In this document: positions 1 through 10,569 of the stretch, one piece after another
Layout of the letters: each line of letters opens with the position of its first letter
Numbering within the stretch: the stretch's first letter is position 1
NCBI GenBank assembly: GCA_035708085.1
Contig: DASSTE010000046.1
Location: forward strand, 1-63,447
Direction: 5' to 3'
Length of the DNA: 63,447 nt
Source: DASSBR01 sp035708085
Lineage (GTDB): Bacteria > Pseudomonadota > Gammaproteobacteria > Natronospirales > DASSBR01
The notes under the pieces: model-generated
Database searches by the model: none
What the model was told of the DNA's origin: nothing
Seen by the model: the letters and a program-made list of their open reading frames with translations, nothing else
Position numbers and translations under genes: made by a program

Positions 1-60
1 CATGGCAACCACGACCGCTTTTAAGGATAATGAGAGCTTCGTTCATCGCTTCAGACTCCG

Positions 61-1731
<1,671 letters not shown>

Positions 1732-1801
1732 CGCGCGGACGCCTTTCGTGTACTATGCTTGCAGACGGAACAGTCGGTTTCGCCTGAACGAGAGGCTTCC
1801 C

Positions 1802-2608
1802 ATGCGCAAGCAGATCGCTTTCCCCGTCATTCTGTCATGCGGCGCGCTGTTGCTGGCGCAGGCGGCGTTCGCCGCGCAACCGGATGTCAATGCCAGCTCG
1901 ATCATCGAACACCACGCCGACAAGACCCTCGTCGGCCGGGTGTACAGCAAGGATTCGAAAAAGCCGCAGCTTCTGTACACCTTCAAACGAACGGCACATC
2001 GCGACGGGCCGTTGCTCAACGTGGTGCGCACCTACAGCTATCCTGACGGGCGCGTCGCGGCAGTCGAGAAGGCGACTTACCGCGACGGCAACCTCGTCGG
2101 CTATACGCTGGAGGAGAGGCAGATCAACGCGCACGGCAGCCTAAAGATCGACGGTAATGCATTAGCCGGCAAGGGGAAGGTCCACTTCAGCTACACCGAT
2201 AACGGCAATACCAAGACCGGCGATGAGCAACTCAGCGGGCCGACCGTCATCAACGATGACATCACGGCCTACATGCAGGCGCACTGGAACGAGTTGATGG
2301 CGGGCAAGACGCTGAACGTGCGCTACCTTGTCATTCCGCGCCAGGAGACGGTCGGCTTCAGCCTGAGCAAGTCGGGGGAAGACAACTGGAACGGTCGGCA
2401 GGTGGTGAACGTCAAGATGGACCCGTCGAGCTTCATTATCGGTCTGCTCGTGGACCCGGTCTATTTCACCTTCGACAAAAAGACCGGCGAGATTATCCAG
2501 TACACCGGCCGCACGACGCCGATGATCAAACAAGGTGGCGACTGGAAGCCCCTGGATGCGGTGACGGCGTTGCAGTGGGTATCGACGGCGGCTGCGCGAT
2601 CCCAATGA
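1802..2608 (+). CDS. Secreted protein of unknown function
   Basis: A 268-residue protein with a clear Sec signal peptide (basic MRKQ, hydrophobic core, cleavage near AFAAQP). The mature part is rich in beta-prone polar segments and has no cysteine pair, catalytic motif or membrane anchor that I recognise. The start at 1802 is chosen because GAGAGG lies just upstream and the signal peptide begins there; the open frame extends further upstream without coding character. It follows ettA at about 70 bases and converges with the TPR-like gene. I do not recognise the family; a periplasmic or outer-membrane-associated role is inference. Confidence 0.7.
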   Translation: MRKQIAFPVILSCGALLLAQAAFAAQPDVNASSIIEHHADKTLVGRVYSKDSKKPQLLYTFKRTAHRDGPLLNVVRTYSYPDGRVAAVEKATYRDGNLVGYTLEERQINAHGSLKIDGNALAGKGKVHFSYTDNGNTKTGDEQLSGPTVINDDITAYMQAHWNELMAGKTLNVRYLVIPRQETVGFSLSKSGEDNWNGRQVVNVKMDPSSFIIGLLVDPVYFTFDKKTGEIIQYTGRTTPMIKQGGDWKPLDAVTALQWVSTAAARSQ

Positions 2609-2621
2609 GGCACTTGTCAGC

Positions 2622-4388
2622 TCAGTCGCGCGCCATGCCAAGGGCCGCGATCTTCTGACGCAGCGCCGCGCGGCGGGCCGGATCGCCGGAAGCGTTCAGC
2701 AAACGCCGGTAGACCCGGCGCGCGTCGGCGATCAGGCCGGCCTTTGCCAGCGCGCCGGCGGCGTTATACCGGGCGGTGCGCGCCCACCGGTTCATTGACG
2801 CCGAATCCAGCGCCGTCGCCGACTGCAGATACAGCTTCGCCGCCGTCGCCTGCTTGCCCTGTGCCGCGTAAGAGTCCGCCAGCCAGAACAGCAGCTTCTG
2901 GCGCATCTCCGGCGGCGGCCGACGCGAAAGCAAAGCCCGGAAGAAGCGAACGGCGTCACGATCGCGGCCGATGGCCTGCAACGCAAACAGACTCGGTTGC
3001 AGGTCATCGAAGGAAAATGCCGCGCCGCTGCTTAACAATGCCGCGATGGCGTCGACACCGGCATCGGGTTTGCCGCCGAGAATGAATGCGCGGGCACGTT
3101 CGAGCCGCCATTGGCTCGCATCGGCATCCGGCGGCGGCTCATCCAGTGTCGCCAGCAGCTTCGCGGCCAGCCGCATCTGCCCGTCGGCGAGCGCATCATC
3201 CGCCAGTTGATATCGAACCGGCGCCGGCACAGCCGACGCCGACGCGAAATGCTGCGAGTGCAGATACAGTTGCCGCAGCAGCTCGTGTCCGTTGGACCGC
3301 TTTGCGAGCAAGGATGCCAGCTGCGCCTGCGCCTGAGCGCGGACGGCAGCGTCCGTCGCATGCAACGCAGCCGCAGCGAGCAGCGCCTGAGCATTGATCG
3401 GCTGGGCCTTGCCGGCTGCCGCAATCAGATCGGCCTGATCAGCCAGTCCCTGCTGATGGCCCAGCGTCTGGCCGAGCCCGAGCAGCGCCTGCCAGACGTC
3501 GTCGGCATCGAGCGCGAATGGCGGCTGGCGGTCGTACGCGGTCGCCGGAATCGTCACCGCCTGCTCCAGCAGGTCGATGCGCTCGGCCGGCTTCCGGTCG
3601 TCCAGCGCCGCTTCGGCGCCGACAATCAGTGCCGCCCGGCGTGCCGCCGGTGCATGGGCGCCGGCGGCAAATGCCCGGCACTGTGTAATAACGGCAGCGG
3701 GCTCCAGCTTGCCGGCGCGCAAGCCGCCCAGCCATTTGAGCGGCCGGGACGCGTCATCCTGTGTGTTCGCCAGCAACGCATAAGCCTGCGCCGGATCATG
3801 CTGAAGGATCGCAAGGCGCGCCTGCAGCCGATCCAGCCGGCCGTGCGGTGCGTCCGGATACTGCCGGCGGCGCGCCTTCAGGAGAGACATGGCCTGACTC
3901 AAACGGCCGTCGAGGATAAAGCTGCGGACCATGAGCCGATCGACCTGCGTCCAGGCCGACTTTCCATCCGCATTTGCCATCGTCAGCCGTGCCTGCAGCG
4001 CGCGGCGGGCGGCGGCGCCGTTCCCCAGCGCGAGTTGCGCTTCAGCCGCCTGCACCAGCGCCCAGGCTCGCAGCGTCGCAGGCGCCGACCGGGGCAACGC
4101 GGCGACGCGCTTGACCACCGCCTGCCAGTCGCCTTGGGATTGGTAGATTTCGATGCGGACGCGTTCCCATTGCGCCCAGTCGGTGGGATTGTCTTGCGCT
4201 GCGGTTTCTCCGGCCGCCACTTGCTGCAGCGCGAGGTCGACGGCGCCGGTGCGCGCGATGGCGAGCGCCGCATGCGGCGCGGTTCCATCGGCAAATACGG
4301 CCGGGGCGACCAGCGCTGCGGCACACACTACCGAGACAAAAACGGGCGCTCGATGGCGCCCGTTTCCGCAACTGCCGTTCCGCATCAT
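2622..4388 (-). CDS. Secreted TPR-like repeat protein, function unknown
   Basis: A 588-residue protein, Ala-rich and helical throughout, with repeated helix-pair patterns such as WALVQAAEAQLALGNGAAA and LLFWLADSYAAQGKQATAAK that read as tetratricopeptide repeats. The N-terminus looks like a signal peptide (MMRNGSCGNGRHR, hydrophobic core, AVFADG), so export to the periplasm is likely. It starts 5 bases after the rplS stop, yet the rplS terminator lies inside its first codons. A GTG start at codon 20 would avoid the hairpin but shortens the signal sequence. The partner or substrate cannot be read from sequence. Confidence 0.7.
   Translation of the reverse strand: MMRNGSCGNGRHRAPVFVSVVCAAALVAPAVFADGTAPHAALAIARTGAVDLALQQVAAGETAAQDNPTDWAQWERVRIEIYQSQGDWQAVVKRVAALPRSAPATLRAWALVQAAEAQLALGNGAAARRALQARLTMANADGKSAWTQVDRLMVRSFILDGRLSQAMSLLKARRRQYPDAPHGRLDRLQARLAILQHDPAQAYALLANTQDDASRPLKWLGGLRAGKLEPAAVITQCRAFAAGAHAPAARRAALIVGAEAALDDRKPAERIDLLEQAVTIPATAYDRQPPFALDADDVWQALLGLGQTLGHQQGLADQADLIAAAGKAQPINAQALLAAAALHATDAAVRAQAQAQLASLLAKRSNGHELLRQLYLHSQHFASASAVPAPVRYQLADDALADGQMRLAAKLLATLDEPPPDADASQWRLERARAFILGGKPDAGVDAIAALLSSGAAFSFDDLQPSLFALQAIGRDRDAVRFFRALLSRRPPPEMRQKLLFWLADSYAAQGKQATAAKLYLQSATALDSASMNRWARTARYNAAGALAKAGLIADARRVYRRLLNASGDPARRAALRQKIAALGMARD
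4338..4365 (-). terminator. Intrinsic terminator of the rpsP-rimM-trmD-rplS operon
   Basis: On the minus strand a perfect 10-base stem (AAACGGGCGC / GCGCCCGTTT, plus-strand arms 4340-4349 and 4356-4365, 6-base loop) is followed by a run of five T. It lies about 30 bases after the rplS stop and inside the signal-peptide codons of the next gene. Confidence 0.8.
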
Positions 4389-4393
4389 GCGGG

Positions 4394-4738
4394 TTAGATT
4401 TTTTCCTTGATGCGCGCGGCCTTGCCACGCAGGTCACGCAGGTAGTACAGCTTGGCGCGCCGCACCGCGCCACGGCGCTTGACCGTAATGTCGCCGAGGC
4501 TCGGACTGTAGGTCTGGAATACGCGCTCGACGCCTTCGCCATGCGAAATCTTGCGCACCGTGAACGTCGAGTTCAGGCCGCGATTGCGCTTGGCGATCAC
4601 GATGCCCTCGAACGCCTGCATACGCTCGCGGTCCCCTTCCTTGACCCGAACCTGCACGACGACGGTGTCGCCCGCCGCGAAATCCGGCACTTCGCGCGTC
4701 ATCTGCTCGGCTTCAAGCTGTTGAATGATGTTGCTCAT
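4394..4738 (-). CDS. rplS: Large ribosomal subunit protein bL19
   Basis: A 114-residue basic protein at the 30S-50S interface. The start MSNIIQQLEAEQ, the core FAAGDTVVVQVRVKEGDRER, and the C-terminal basic stretch (VKRRGAVRRAKLYYLRDLRGKAARIKEK) are diagnostic. The open frame extends upstream into trmD, but the family start and a nearby purine-rich SD support 4738. It is the last gene of the rpsP-rimM-trmD-rplS operon, 17 bases after trmD, with an intrinsic terminator just beyond. Confidence 0.97.
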   Translation of the reverse strand: MSNIIQQLEAEQMTREVPDFAAGDTVVVQVRVKEGDRERMQAFEGIVIAKRNRGLNSTFTVRKISHGEGVERVFQTYSPSLGDITVKRRGAVRRAKLYYLRDLRGKAARIKEKI

Positions 4739-4755
4739 GGCCCTGTCCTCAATTA

Positions 4756-5508
4756 TCAATCTTTGCCCGCATCGCCTCGCTCGGCGATAAATTCTTCCAG
4801 CAACGCCTGCCGCGCCGCATCCAACTGCTCGCCCTGGAGCAACTCCGGCCGGCGCAGCCAAGTCCGGCCCAGCGCCTGTTTCAGGCGCCAGCGGCGGATC
4901 GCCTCGTGATCCCCGCTCGTCAACACCGCCGGTACGTCGCGTTCGTCGAAGCGCTCCGGCCGCGTGTAATGCGGATAATCCAGCAGTGCATCCGCAAACG
5001 AATCCTCGGCCGCCGAGCGTTCGTCGCCGAGCGCCCCCGGCAACAGCCGCGTGACCGCATCAATCACTGCCATCGCCGCCAGTTCGCCGCCGCTCAGGAC
5101 GAAATCGCCCAGCGACAACTCCATATCGACTTGAGCTTCGACGAAGCGCTCGTCCACGCCCTCATAGCGGCCGGCGATCAAAATCAGCCGCTCGCGGCGC
5201 GCGAAGTCCTCGGCCAGCGCCTGATCGAAACGCTTGCCCTGTGGCGTCAGGTAAACGACCTCCGTCTGCCTGTCATCCGCACCGCGCGCCGCCTCGACGG
5301 CCGCCGTCAGCGGCTGCGCCTGCATCACCATGCCGGGGCCGCCGCCGTAAGGCCGGTCGTCCACCCGGCGATGCCGGTCTGCGGTGAAATCGCGCGGATT
5401 CCATATCGCGATTTCCGCCAGGCGCGTCTCGACCGCGCGGCCGACAACGCCGCAGCGGCCGACCATCGCCACCAGTTCCGGAAAAATCGTGATGACGTCG
5501 AAACGCAT
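4756..5508 (-). CDS. trmD: tRNA (guanine(37)-N1)-methyltransferase TrmD
   Basis: A 250-residue SPOUT methyltransferase that makes m1G37 in tRNAs reading CCN, CUN and CGG, preventing +1 frameshifts. Seen: N-terminal MRFDVITIFPELV, the DDRPYGGGPGMVMQ loop, the trefoil-knot motif IAGRYEGVDERF and SLGDFVLSGGELAA with the SAM-binding segment. It follows rimM with no intergenic gap, which implies translational coupling, and precedes rplS. Length matches the family. Confidence 0.97.
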   Translation of the reverse strand: MRFDVITIFPELVAMVGRCGVVGRAVETRLAEIAIWNPRDFTADRHRRVDDRPYGGGPGMVMQAQPLTAAVEAARGADDRQTEVVYLTPQGKRFDQALAEDFARRERLILIAGRYEGVDERFVEAQVDMELSLGDFVLSGGELAAMAVIDAVTRLLPGALGDERSAAEDSFADALLDYPHYTRPERFDERDVPAVLTSGDHEAIRRWRLKQALGRTWLRRPELLQGEQLDAARQALLEEFIAERGDAGKD

Positions 5509-6012
5509 CTACCACTCCGGATCCCAGTCGACCTCGATCACGCCGGCGACAAAATCGACATTCCGGACCACCGTGTCCGCCAAAAACGGCAGCCAGCGCT
5601 CCCGCTCGCCGGCGACGACCATCACATCGTTAGCGCCGGTATCGAACAGCCGCTCCACACGGCCCAGACTGGTGCCGCCTGTCGTCACCACGTCCAGGCC
5701 GACCAGATCGGCCCAGTAATATTCCCCCGGCGCCGGTGTCGGCAGCGCCTCGCGCCAAACCCCGACATCCGCGCCCAGAAGCGCCGCCGCCGCATCGCGA
5801 TCGTCGACGCTCTCCAGCCGCGCCACCACCGTCCGGCCGTGGCGGCGGCCCTCGATCAGCCGATGCGGGCGCCATTCGTTATCGCGGCGCACCAGCCACT
5901 CGGCATAATCGCAAATCGCCTCGCGCGGCTCGGTGTATGAAAACACCTTGAAAGCGCCGCGCACGCCATACAAGCCGCTCAACCGGCCGAGAACCACCGG
6001 TTGGCCGGCCAT
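5509..6012 (-). CDS. rimM: Ribosome maturation factor RimM
   Basis: A 167-residue 16S rRNA processing factor that binds uS19 during maturation of the 30S head. Seen: N-terminal beta-barrel with VVLGRLSGLYGVRGAFKVFS and the C-terminal PRC-barrel ending NVDFVAGVIEVDWDPEW. It lies between rpsP and trmD in the usual order and ends directly at the trmD start. Confidence 0.95.
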   Translation of the reverse strand: MAGQPVVLGRLSGLYGVRGAFKVFSYTEPREAICDYAEWLVRRDNEWRPHRLIEGRRHGRTVVARLESVDDRDAAAALLGADVGVWREALPTPAPGEYYWADLVGLDVVTTGGTSLGRVERLFDTGANDVMVVAGERERWLPFLADTVVRNVDFVAGVIEVDWDPEW

Positions 6013-6022
6013 CCCGATCGAA

Positions 6023-6271
6023 TCAGGCGCTGGCAGCGGCCTGCTTCAGCAGCTTCGACACGCGCTCGGACGCCTGTGCACCCTGGCCAAGCCAGTACTG
6101 CGCCCGTTCGGTGTCAACGCGCAGCTTTTCCTCGCCGCCGACGGCGATCGGGTTAAAGAACCCGAGCCGCTCGATGTAGCGCCCGTCGCGCGCATTGCGG
6201 CTGTCAGTCACGACCACGTGATAAAAAGGACGCTTCTTGGCGCCGCCGCGGGCCAACCGGATCGTCACCAT
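6023..6271 (-). CDS. rpsP: Small ribosomal subunit protein bS16
   Basis: An 82-residue 30S protein. MVTIRLARGGAKKRPFYHVV is the family N-terminus and sets the start at 6271; the frame is open eight codons further upstream, within the leader. Core FYHVVVTDSRNARDGRYIERLGFFNP is typical. First gene of the rpsP-rimM-trmD-rplS operon, with a sigma70-like promoter about 55 bases upstream. Confidence 0.96.
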   Translation of the reverse strand: MVTIRLARGGAKKRPFYHVVVTDSRNARDGRYIERLGFFNPIAVGGEEKLRVDTERAQYWLGQGAQASERVSKLLKQAAASA

Positions 6272-6327
6272 TCGATCGATACCTCGTGTAAACACCGCCG
6301 GAAGGGCGGCGCGAAATCAAACGGCGT

Positions 6328-6355
6328 ATTGTACTGGAATTGGCGGAAAAGTGAA
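6328..6355 (-). promoter_or_regulatory. Candidate sigma70 promoter of the rpsP operon
   Basis: On the minus strand a -35-like TTCACT (plus 6350-6355) and a -10 TACAAT (plus 6328-6333) are separated by 16 bases. A small GC hairpin (CCGCC/GGCGG) lies in the leader before rpsP. It sits in the ffh-rpsP gap and would allow rpsP transcription independent of ffh. Confidence 0.55.
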
Positions 6356-6366
6356 GGATTAACTAT

Positions 6367-7710
6367 TCAGAAGGGCCTTTGCCCACCCATACCGCGCATC
6401 ATCTTCGCCATGCCGCCGCGCGACATTTTCTTCATCATCTTCTGCGCCTGCGTGAACTGCTTCAGCAGCCGGTTCAGCTCCTGCACCTGCGTGCCGGATC
6501 CGGTGGCGATACGCCGCCGCCGCGAGCCCTTGATAATCGCCGGGTGGCGGCGCTCGTTAGGCGTCATCGAATCGATCATCGCGATCTGGCGCTTGACCAT
6601 CTGGTCGTTCATCTGGTTCTTGACGCCGGCCTGCAGCTTGTTCGCGCCCGGCAGCTTGTCCAGCATCGCCGCCATGCCGCCCATCGACTGCATCTGCTTC
6701 AGCTGGTCGCGGAAATCGGCGAGGTCGAAGCCCTTGCCCTTGCGCAGCTTGTTGGCCAGCTTTTCGGCCTGCGCCTTGTCGACGTTGCGCTCCGCCTCCT
6801 CGACCAGCGTCAGCACGTCGCCCTTGCCGAGAATGCGCGATGCGATGCGCTCCGGATGAAACCGCTCCAGCGCATCGAGCTTCTCGCCGACGCCGAGGAA
6901 CTTGATCGGCTTGCCGGTCACCTCGCGAATCGACAGCGCCGCGCCGCCGCGCGCATCGCCGTCCGCCTTGGTCAGCACCACGCCCGTCAGCGGCAGCGCT
7001 TCGTCAAACGTCCGCGCGACATTGACCGCATCCTGGCCGGCCATCGCGTCGGCGACGAAGATCGTCTCGGCGGGCTCGATCGCGGCGTGAATGCGCTTGA
7101 TCTCGTCCATCAGCTCCGCGTCGACGTGCAGGCGGCCCGCGGTATCGACAATCAGCACGTCCACCATCCGACGGCGCGCGTCGTCGAGCGCCGCCTTGAC
7201 GATCTTGACCGGATTGTCGCTCGCCGGGCGGATGCTTTCCGCACCCACCTGCGCTGCGACACGCTCAAGCTGATCGATCGCCGCCGGCCGATAGACGTCG
7301 GCGCTGACCAGCAGCGACTTTTTGTTCTGTTCGCGCGCCAGCCAGCCGGCAAGCTTCGCCGCCGTCGTCGTCTTGCCGGCGCCCTGCAGGCCGGCCATCA
7401 GGATCACAGTCGGCGGTGCGGTGCGCACCGGGAACTCGGCGCTGTCGCCGCCCAGTACCGCGGTCAGCTCCTCGTGCACCGCCTTGACGAACACCTGACC
7501 GGGGTTGAGGCTCTTCACGACTTCCCGCCCGAGCGCGCGCACCCGGATCCGGTCGAGCAAGGTCTTCACGACCGGCAGCGCGACGTCGGCTTCGAGCAAT
7601 GCGCGGCGCACGTCGCGCAGCGCATCGGCGATATTGTCGTCGGTCAGGCGGCCGCGGCCGCGCACCTTGTTGAGAGTCTGCGACAGGCGGTCGCTGAGTT
7701 GGTCGAACAT
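6367..7710 (-). CDS. ffh: Signal recognition particle GTPase Ffh
   Basis: A 447-residue SRP54 homologue that binds 4.5S RNA and signal sequences and docks with FtsY for co-translational membrane targeting. N domain is followed by the G domain: P-loop GLQGAGKTTTAAKLA, DTAGR, and TKADG. The methionine-rich M domain (SMGGMAAML, QAQKMMKKMSRGGMAKMMRGMGG) is at the C-terminus. The start ATG at 7710 lies about 25 bases from an extended -10 promoter. It precedes rpsP on the same strand and diverges from ypjD. Confidence 0.98.
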   Translation of the reverse strand: MFDQLSDRLSQTLNKVRGRGRLTDDNIADALRDVRRALLEADVALPVVKTLLDRIRVRALGREVVKSLNPGQVFVKAVHEELTAVLGGDSAEFPVRTAPPTVILMAGLQGAGKTTTAAKLAGWLAREQNKKSLLVSADVYRPAAIDQLERVAAQVGAESIRPASDNPVKIVKAALDDARRRMVDVLIVDTAGRLHVDAELMDEIKRIHAAIEPAETIFVADAMAGQDAVNVARTFDEALPLTGVVLTKADGDARGGAALSIREVTGKPIKFLGVGEKLDALERFHPERIASRILGKGDVLTLVEEAERNVDKAQAEKLANKLRKGKGFDLADFRDQLKQMQSMGGMAAMLDKLPGANKLQAGVKNQMNDQMVKRQIAMIDSMTPNERRHPAIIKGSRRRRIATGSGTQVQELNRLLKQFTQAQKMMKKMSRGGMAKMMRGMGGQRPF

Positions 7711-7739
7711 GGCAGGGAAATGGGCTGGCGAAAGGCATC

Positions 7740-7748
7740 ATTATAACA
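7740..7748 (-). promoter_or_regulatory. Extended -10 promoter of ffh
   Basis: The minus strand reads TGTTATAAT, a perfect -10 hexamer with the TGn extension. No good -35 is visible. A transcript would begin about 22 bases upstream of the ffh ATG. Confidence 0.6.
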
Positions 7749-7816
7749 AGCGCGGATGGCTGCTTTCGCGCCGATGCAAATCGCGGTTATCATTCGCCGG
7801 ATTGAATTGGGATTCA

Positions 7817-8656
7817 TTGCCTCACTTGTCAAGTCTCGTCTCGATTACCGCGGGCATTAGCGCCGCGTTGTATTTCGCCGCCTGCGGAGGCGTCCTGTTA
7901 CAGTCTCGCCGGCGTCTGCCCGTGCGGGCTCCGGGCGCGTTTGCGATTCGCGCCTCCGCATTGGCCGCCGCCGCGCTGCAGGCGTACGCGCTTTACCGCC
8001 TGATGTTCACCGCGCACGGCGTCGATTTCAGTTTCTTCAACAGCGCCTCGCTGATCGGCCTCGAAATCGTGCTGATCACCCTGGTCGCGAGCCTGCGCCA
8101 GCCGGTCATCAACCTCGGCCTGATCATCTTTCCGGTGGTCGGCGCGAGCGTGCTCGGCATGTGGCTCACGCCGCCGGACGCGCTGCTGATTCCGGACGCC
8201 GGCTGGGGGCTCAATACGCACATAATCGTGTCGCTGTCCGCGTATAGCCTGCTAGCGATCGCCGCGGTGCAGGCACTGCTGCTCGCCGCGCAGGATTACC
8301 GCCTGCGCCACCGCCAGACGGAGCGGCTGATCGGTATCCTGCCGCCGCTCGAGGTAATGGAGCAGTTCATGTTCCAGACCATCGGTGCCGGCTTCGCGCT
8401 GCTCAGTCTGGCGCTGTTCAGCGGCTTTCTGTTCCTGCACAACCTGTTCGCGCAGAAGCTCGCCGAGAAGACGCTGCTGTCGATCGTCGCCTGGTTCGTG
8501 TTCGCATTGCTGCTGTGGGGCCGCTGGCGGTTCGGCTGGCGCGGCCGCACCGCGACGGCTTGGACGGTCGGCGGTTTCGTCGCGCTGGTGCTGGCCTACT
8601 TCGGCAGCAAACTGGTACTGGAACTGGTGTTCGGGCAGCATCGTCTGCCGGCGTGA
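7817..8656 (+). CDS. ypjD: CcsA/YpjD-family inner-membrane protein (cytochrome c assembly-like)
   Basis: About 279 residues with roughly eight hydrophobic segments in the order of the cytochrome c assembly protein (CcsA/HemX) superfamily, including the motif HIIVSLSAYSLLAIAAVQALLLAAQ with a conserved His. Members near ffh are YpjD proteins, associated genetically with the adjacent CorB-type transporter; their biochemical role is poorly defined. No ATG is in frame near the expected N-terminus, so a TTG at 7817 is the likely start; this is uncertain by a few codons. It overlaps the next ATG (TGATG), implying coupling. Confidence 0.85.
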   Translation: MPHLSSLVSITAGISAALYFAACGGVLLQSRRRLPVRAPGAFAIRASALAAAALQAYALYRLMFTAHGVDFSFFNSASLIGLEIVLITLVASLRQPVINLGLIIFPVVGASVLGMWLTPPDALLIPDAGWGLNTHIIVSLSAYSLLAIAAVQALLLAAQDYRLRHRQTERLIGILPPLEVMEQFMFQTIGAGFALLSLALFSGFLFLHNLFAQKLAEKTLLSIVAWFVFALLLWGRWRFGWRGRTATAWTVGGFVALVLAYFGSKLVLELVFGQHRLPA

Positions 8657-9930
8657 TGCAAGACGTCCCCTTAAGCCTGCTGATCGGCATCCTGATCTTC
8701 CTGTTGATCGCGTCGGCGTTTTTCGCCGGCACCGAGACGGCGCTGATGAGCATCAACCGCTACCGGATGCGTCACCGTGCACGCGCGGGCCATCGCGGTG
8801 CTCAACTGGCCGAACGGCTGCTGCGGCAGCCGGACCGGTTGATCGGCCTGATCCTGCTCGGCAACAACGTCGCCAATATCGTCGCCTCCTCGCTGGTGAC
8901 GGTGATCGCGATGCGGGTCGGCGGCGAGGCGACACTGGCGCTCGCCGAGGGCCTGCTGGTGCTGGTGGTGCTGGTGTTCGTCGAAGTCGCGCCGAAGACG
9001 CTGGCGGCGCTCCGCCCCGAGCAGGTGTCCTACCCGGCGGCGTACGTCTACGTGCCGCTGCTGAAGATCCTGTATCCGATCGTCTGGATCGTCAACGCGA
9101 TCGCCAACGGGCTGCTGTTTCTCGCCGGCGTGCGCCGGAACGAGGCGGAAGGCCAGCCGCTCAGCCGTGAAGAACTGCGCACCGTGGTGGTCGAGGCCGG
9201 CGTCATCATTCCGAAGCGCCACCAGCGCATGTTGCTTAACATCCTGGATCTGGAAGAAGCGACGGTCGAAGACATCATGGTGCCACGCAACGAGATCGCC
9301 GGCATCGACATGAACGACGACTGGGACGACATTGTCACCCAGATCACCCAGTCGCAGCACACCAAGCTGCCGCTGTTCTCCGACAGCATCGACGAGATCA
9401 TCGGCATGATTCATCTACGCCAGGTGCTCAGGCCGCTCGCGCGTGGAGCGCTGGATCGGGACTCGCTGCGACAGCTCGCCAGCCAGCCGTATTTCGTTCC
9501 GGAGGGCACATCGCTGCACCGCCAGTTGATCAACTTCCAGAACGTGCGCCGCCGCATCGGCCTGGTCGTGGACGAGTACGGCGACATTCAGGGGCTGGTG
9601 ACGCTGGAGGATATCCTCGAGGAAATCGTCGGCGAATTCACGACCGACCCGGCGGCCAGCCACAAGGATATTTTCCCCGAGCCCGACGGCAGCTATCTCA
9701 TCAACGCGAGCATCGCGATCCGCTCGTTGAATCGCGCGCTCAACTGGCAACTGCCGGCCGACGGGCCCAGAACGCTGAACGGCGTGATCCTCGAATATCT
9801 GGAAGATATCCCGGAGCCGCGGACCAGCGTCCGCATCGGCGACTACGGCATCGAGATCGTGCAAACGGGCGACAATGTCGTCAAAACCGTGCGGATGCGG
9901 CCGATCCCGAAGCCGCCGGCCGGCTCCTGA
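8656..9930 (+). CDS. yfjD: HlyC/CorC-type membrane protein with DUF21 and CBS domains (YfjD/CorB-like)
   Basis: A 424-residue protein. Residues about 5-180 form the DUF21/CNNM transmembrane domain (SAFFAGTETALMSINRYRMR, LLGNNVANIVASSLVT, EVAPKTLA). A CBS pair follows (VEDIMVPRNEIAGID, GLVVDEYGDIQGLVTLEDILEEIVGEF), then a C-terminal CorC_HlyC domain. Homologues are linked to magnesium transport or efflux. The ATG overlaps the ypjD stop and the pair sits next to ffh, as in E. coli. Direction of transport is not deducible here. Confidence 0.92.
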   Translation: MQDVPLSLLIGILIFLLIASAFFAGTETALMSINRYRMRHRARAGHRGAQLAERLLRQPDRLIGLILLGNNVANIVASSLVTVIAMRVGGEATLALAEGLLVLVVLVFVEVAPKTLAALRPEQVSYPAAYVYVPLLKILYPIVWIVNAIANGLLFLAGVRRNEAEGQPLSREELRTVVVEAGVIIPKRHQRMLLNILDLEEATVEDIMVPRNEIAGIDMNDDWDDIVTQITQSQHTKLPLFSDSIDEIIGMIHLRQVLRPLARGALDRDSLRQLASQPYFVPEGTSLHRQLINFQNVRRRIGLVVDEYGDIQGLVTLEDILEEIVGEFTTDPAASHKDIFPEPDGSYLINASIAIRSLNRALNWQLPADGPRTLNGVILEYLEDIPEPRTSVRIGDYGIEIVQTGDNVVKTVRMRPIPKPPAGS

Positions 9931-10026
9931 ACACTTCCCCTATTGCAAAAGGCGTTCACCCTGATTGTTGCCGCGCGCGCGGCGATGCTAATTTGGAACG
10001 GCTGAAACAAAAGGAGCAATCAGGTC

Positions 10027-10545
10027 ATGAAGGCAAAATGGATTTTGCTGGCGATCGTCCTGGCCCCGCCGGTCGCCTCTTTCAGCGCGTACGCCGCAGG
10101 CGGCAACCAGCTGTCGCGCCACGACAAAGTCTGGATGAAGAAGGCTCACCAGGTGAATATGGCCGAAATCAAGGCCGGCCAACTCGCAGAGAAACAAGGC
10201 AAGGCGGCCGTCATCAAGCAGGTCGGACACACGCTGATTTCCGATCATCGGATGCTCGACAGGCAACTCACCCAAGCCGCGCATGCCCTCGGCGTCTCGC
10301 TCCCCGACATGCCGTCGGCGAAGCAAATCGCGACGATGCAGATGCTGCAAACCAAATCCGGCGCCAAGTTCGACAAAACCTGGGCCCGTGCGATGCTGCA
10401 CGCCCATATGAAGGCCATCAACAAAACTGAAATGGAGATATCCAGGGCGTCGTCGCCCAAGGTCAAACAGCTGGCACAGAAAACGCTGCCGGTGCTGCAA
10501 ACGCATTTGAACATGTTGCAGAAAGCGGAAACCAAGCTGAAGTGA
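10027..10545 (+). CDS. Periplasmic DUF4142 protein, copy 1
   Basis: A 172-residue protein with signal peptide (MKAKWILLAIVLAPPVASFSAYAAGG) and a four-helix DUF4142 domain, a ferritin-like fold family of unknown function. Helical motifs KKAHQVNMAEIKAGQLAEKQ and VKQVGHTLISDHRMLD are seen. An AGGAG lies upstream of the ATG. It is paralogous to the next gene, 24 bases downstream. DUF4142 proteins are often secreted; no metal-ligand set is complete enough for me to assign ferritin activity. Confidence 0.85.
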   Translation: MKAKWILLAIVLAPPVASFSAYAAGGNQLSRHDKVWMKKAHQVNMAEIKAGQLAEKQGKAAVIKQVGHTLISDHRMLDRQLTQAAHALGVSLPDMPSAKQIATMQMLQTKSGAKFDKTWARAMLHAHMKAINKTEMEISRASSPKVKQLAQKTLPVLQTHLNMLQKAETKLK

Positions 10546-10569
10546 GATCGGGCACACCAGGAGGATAGG

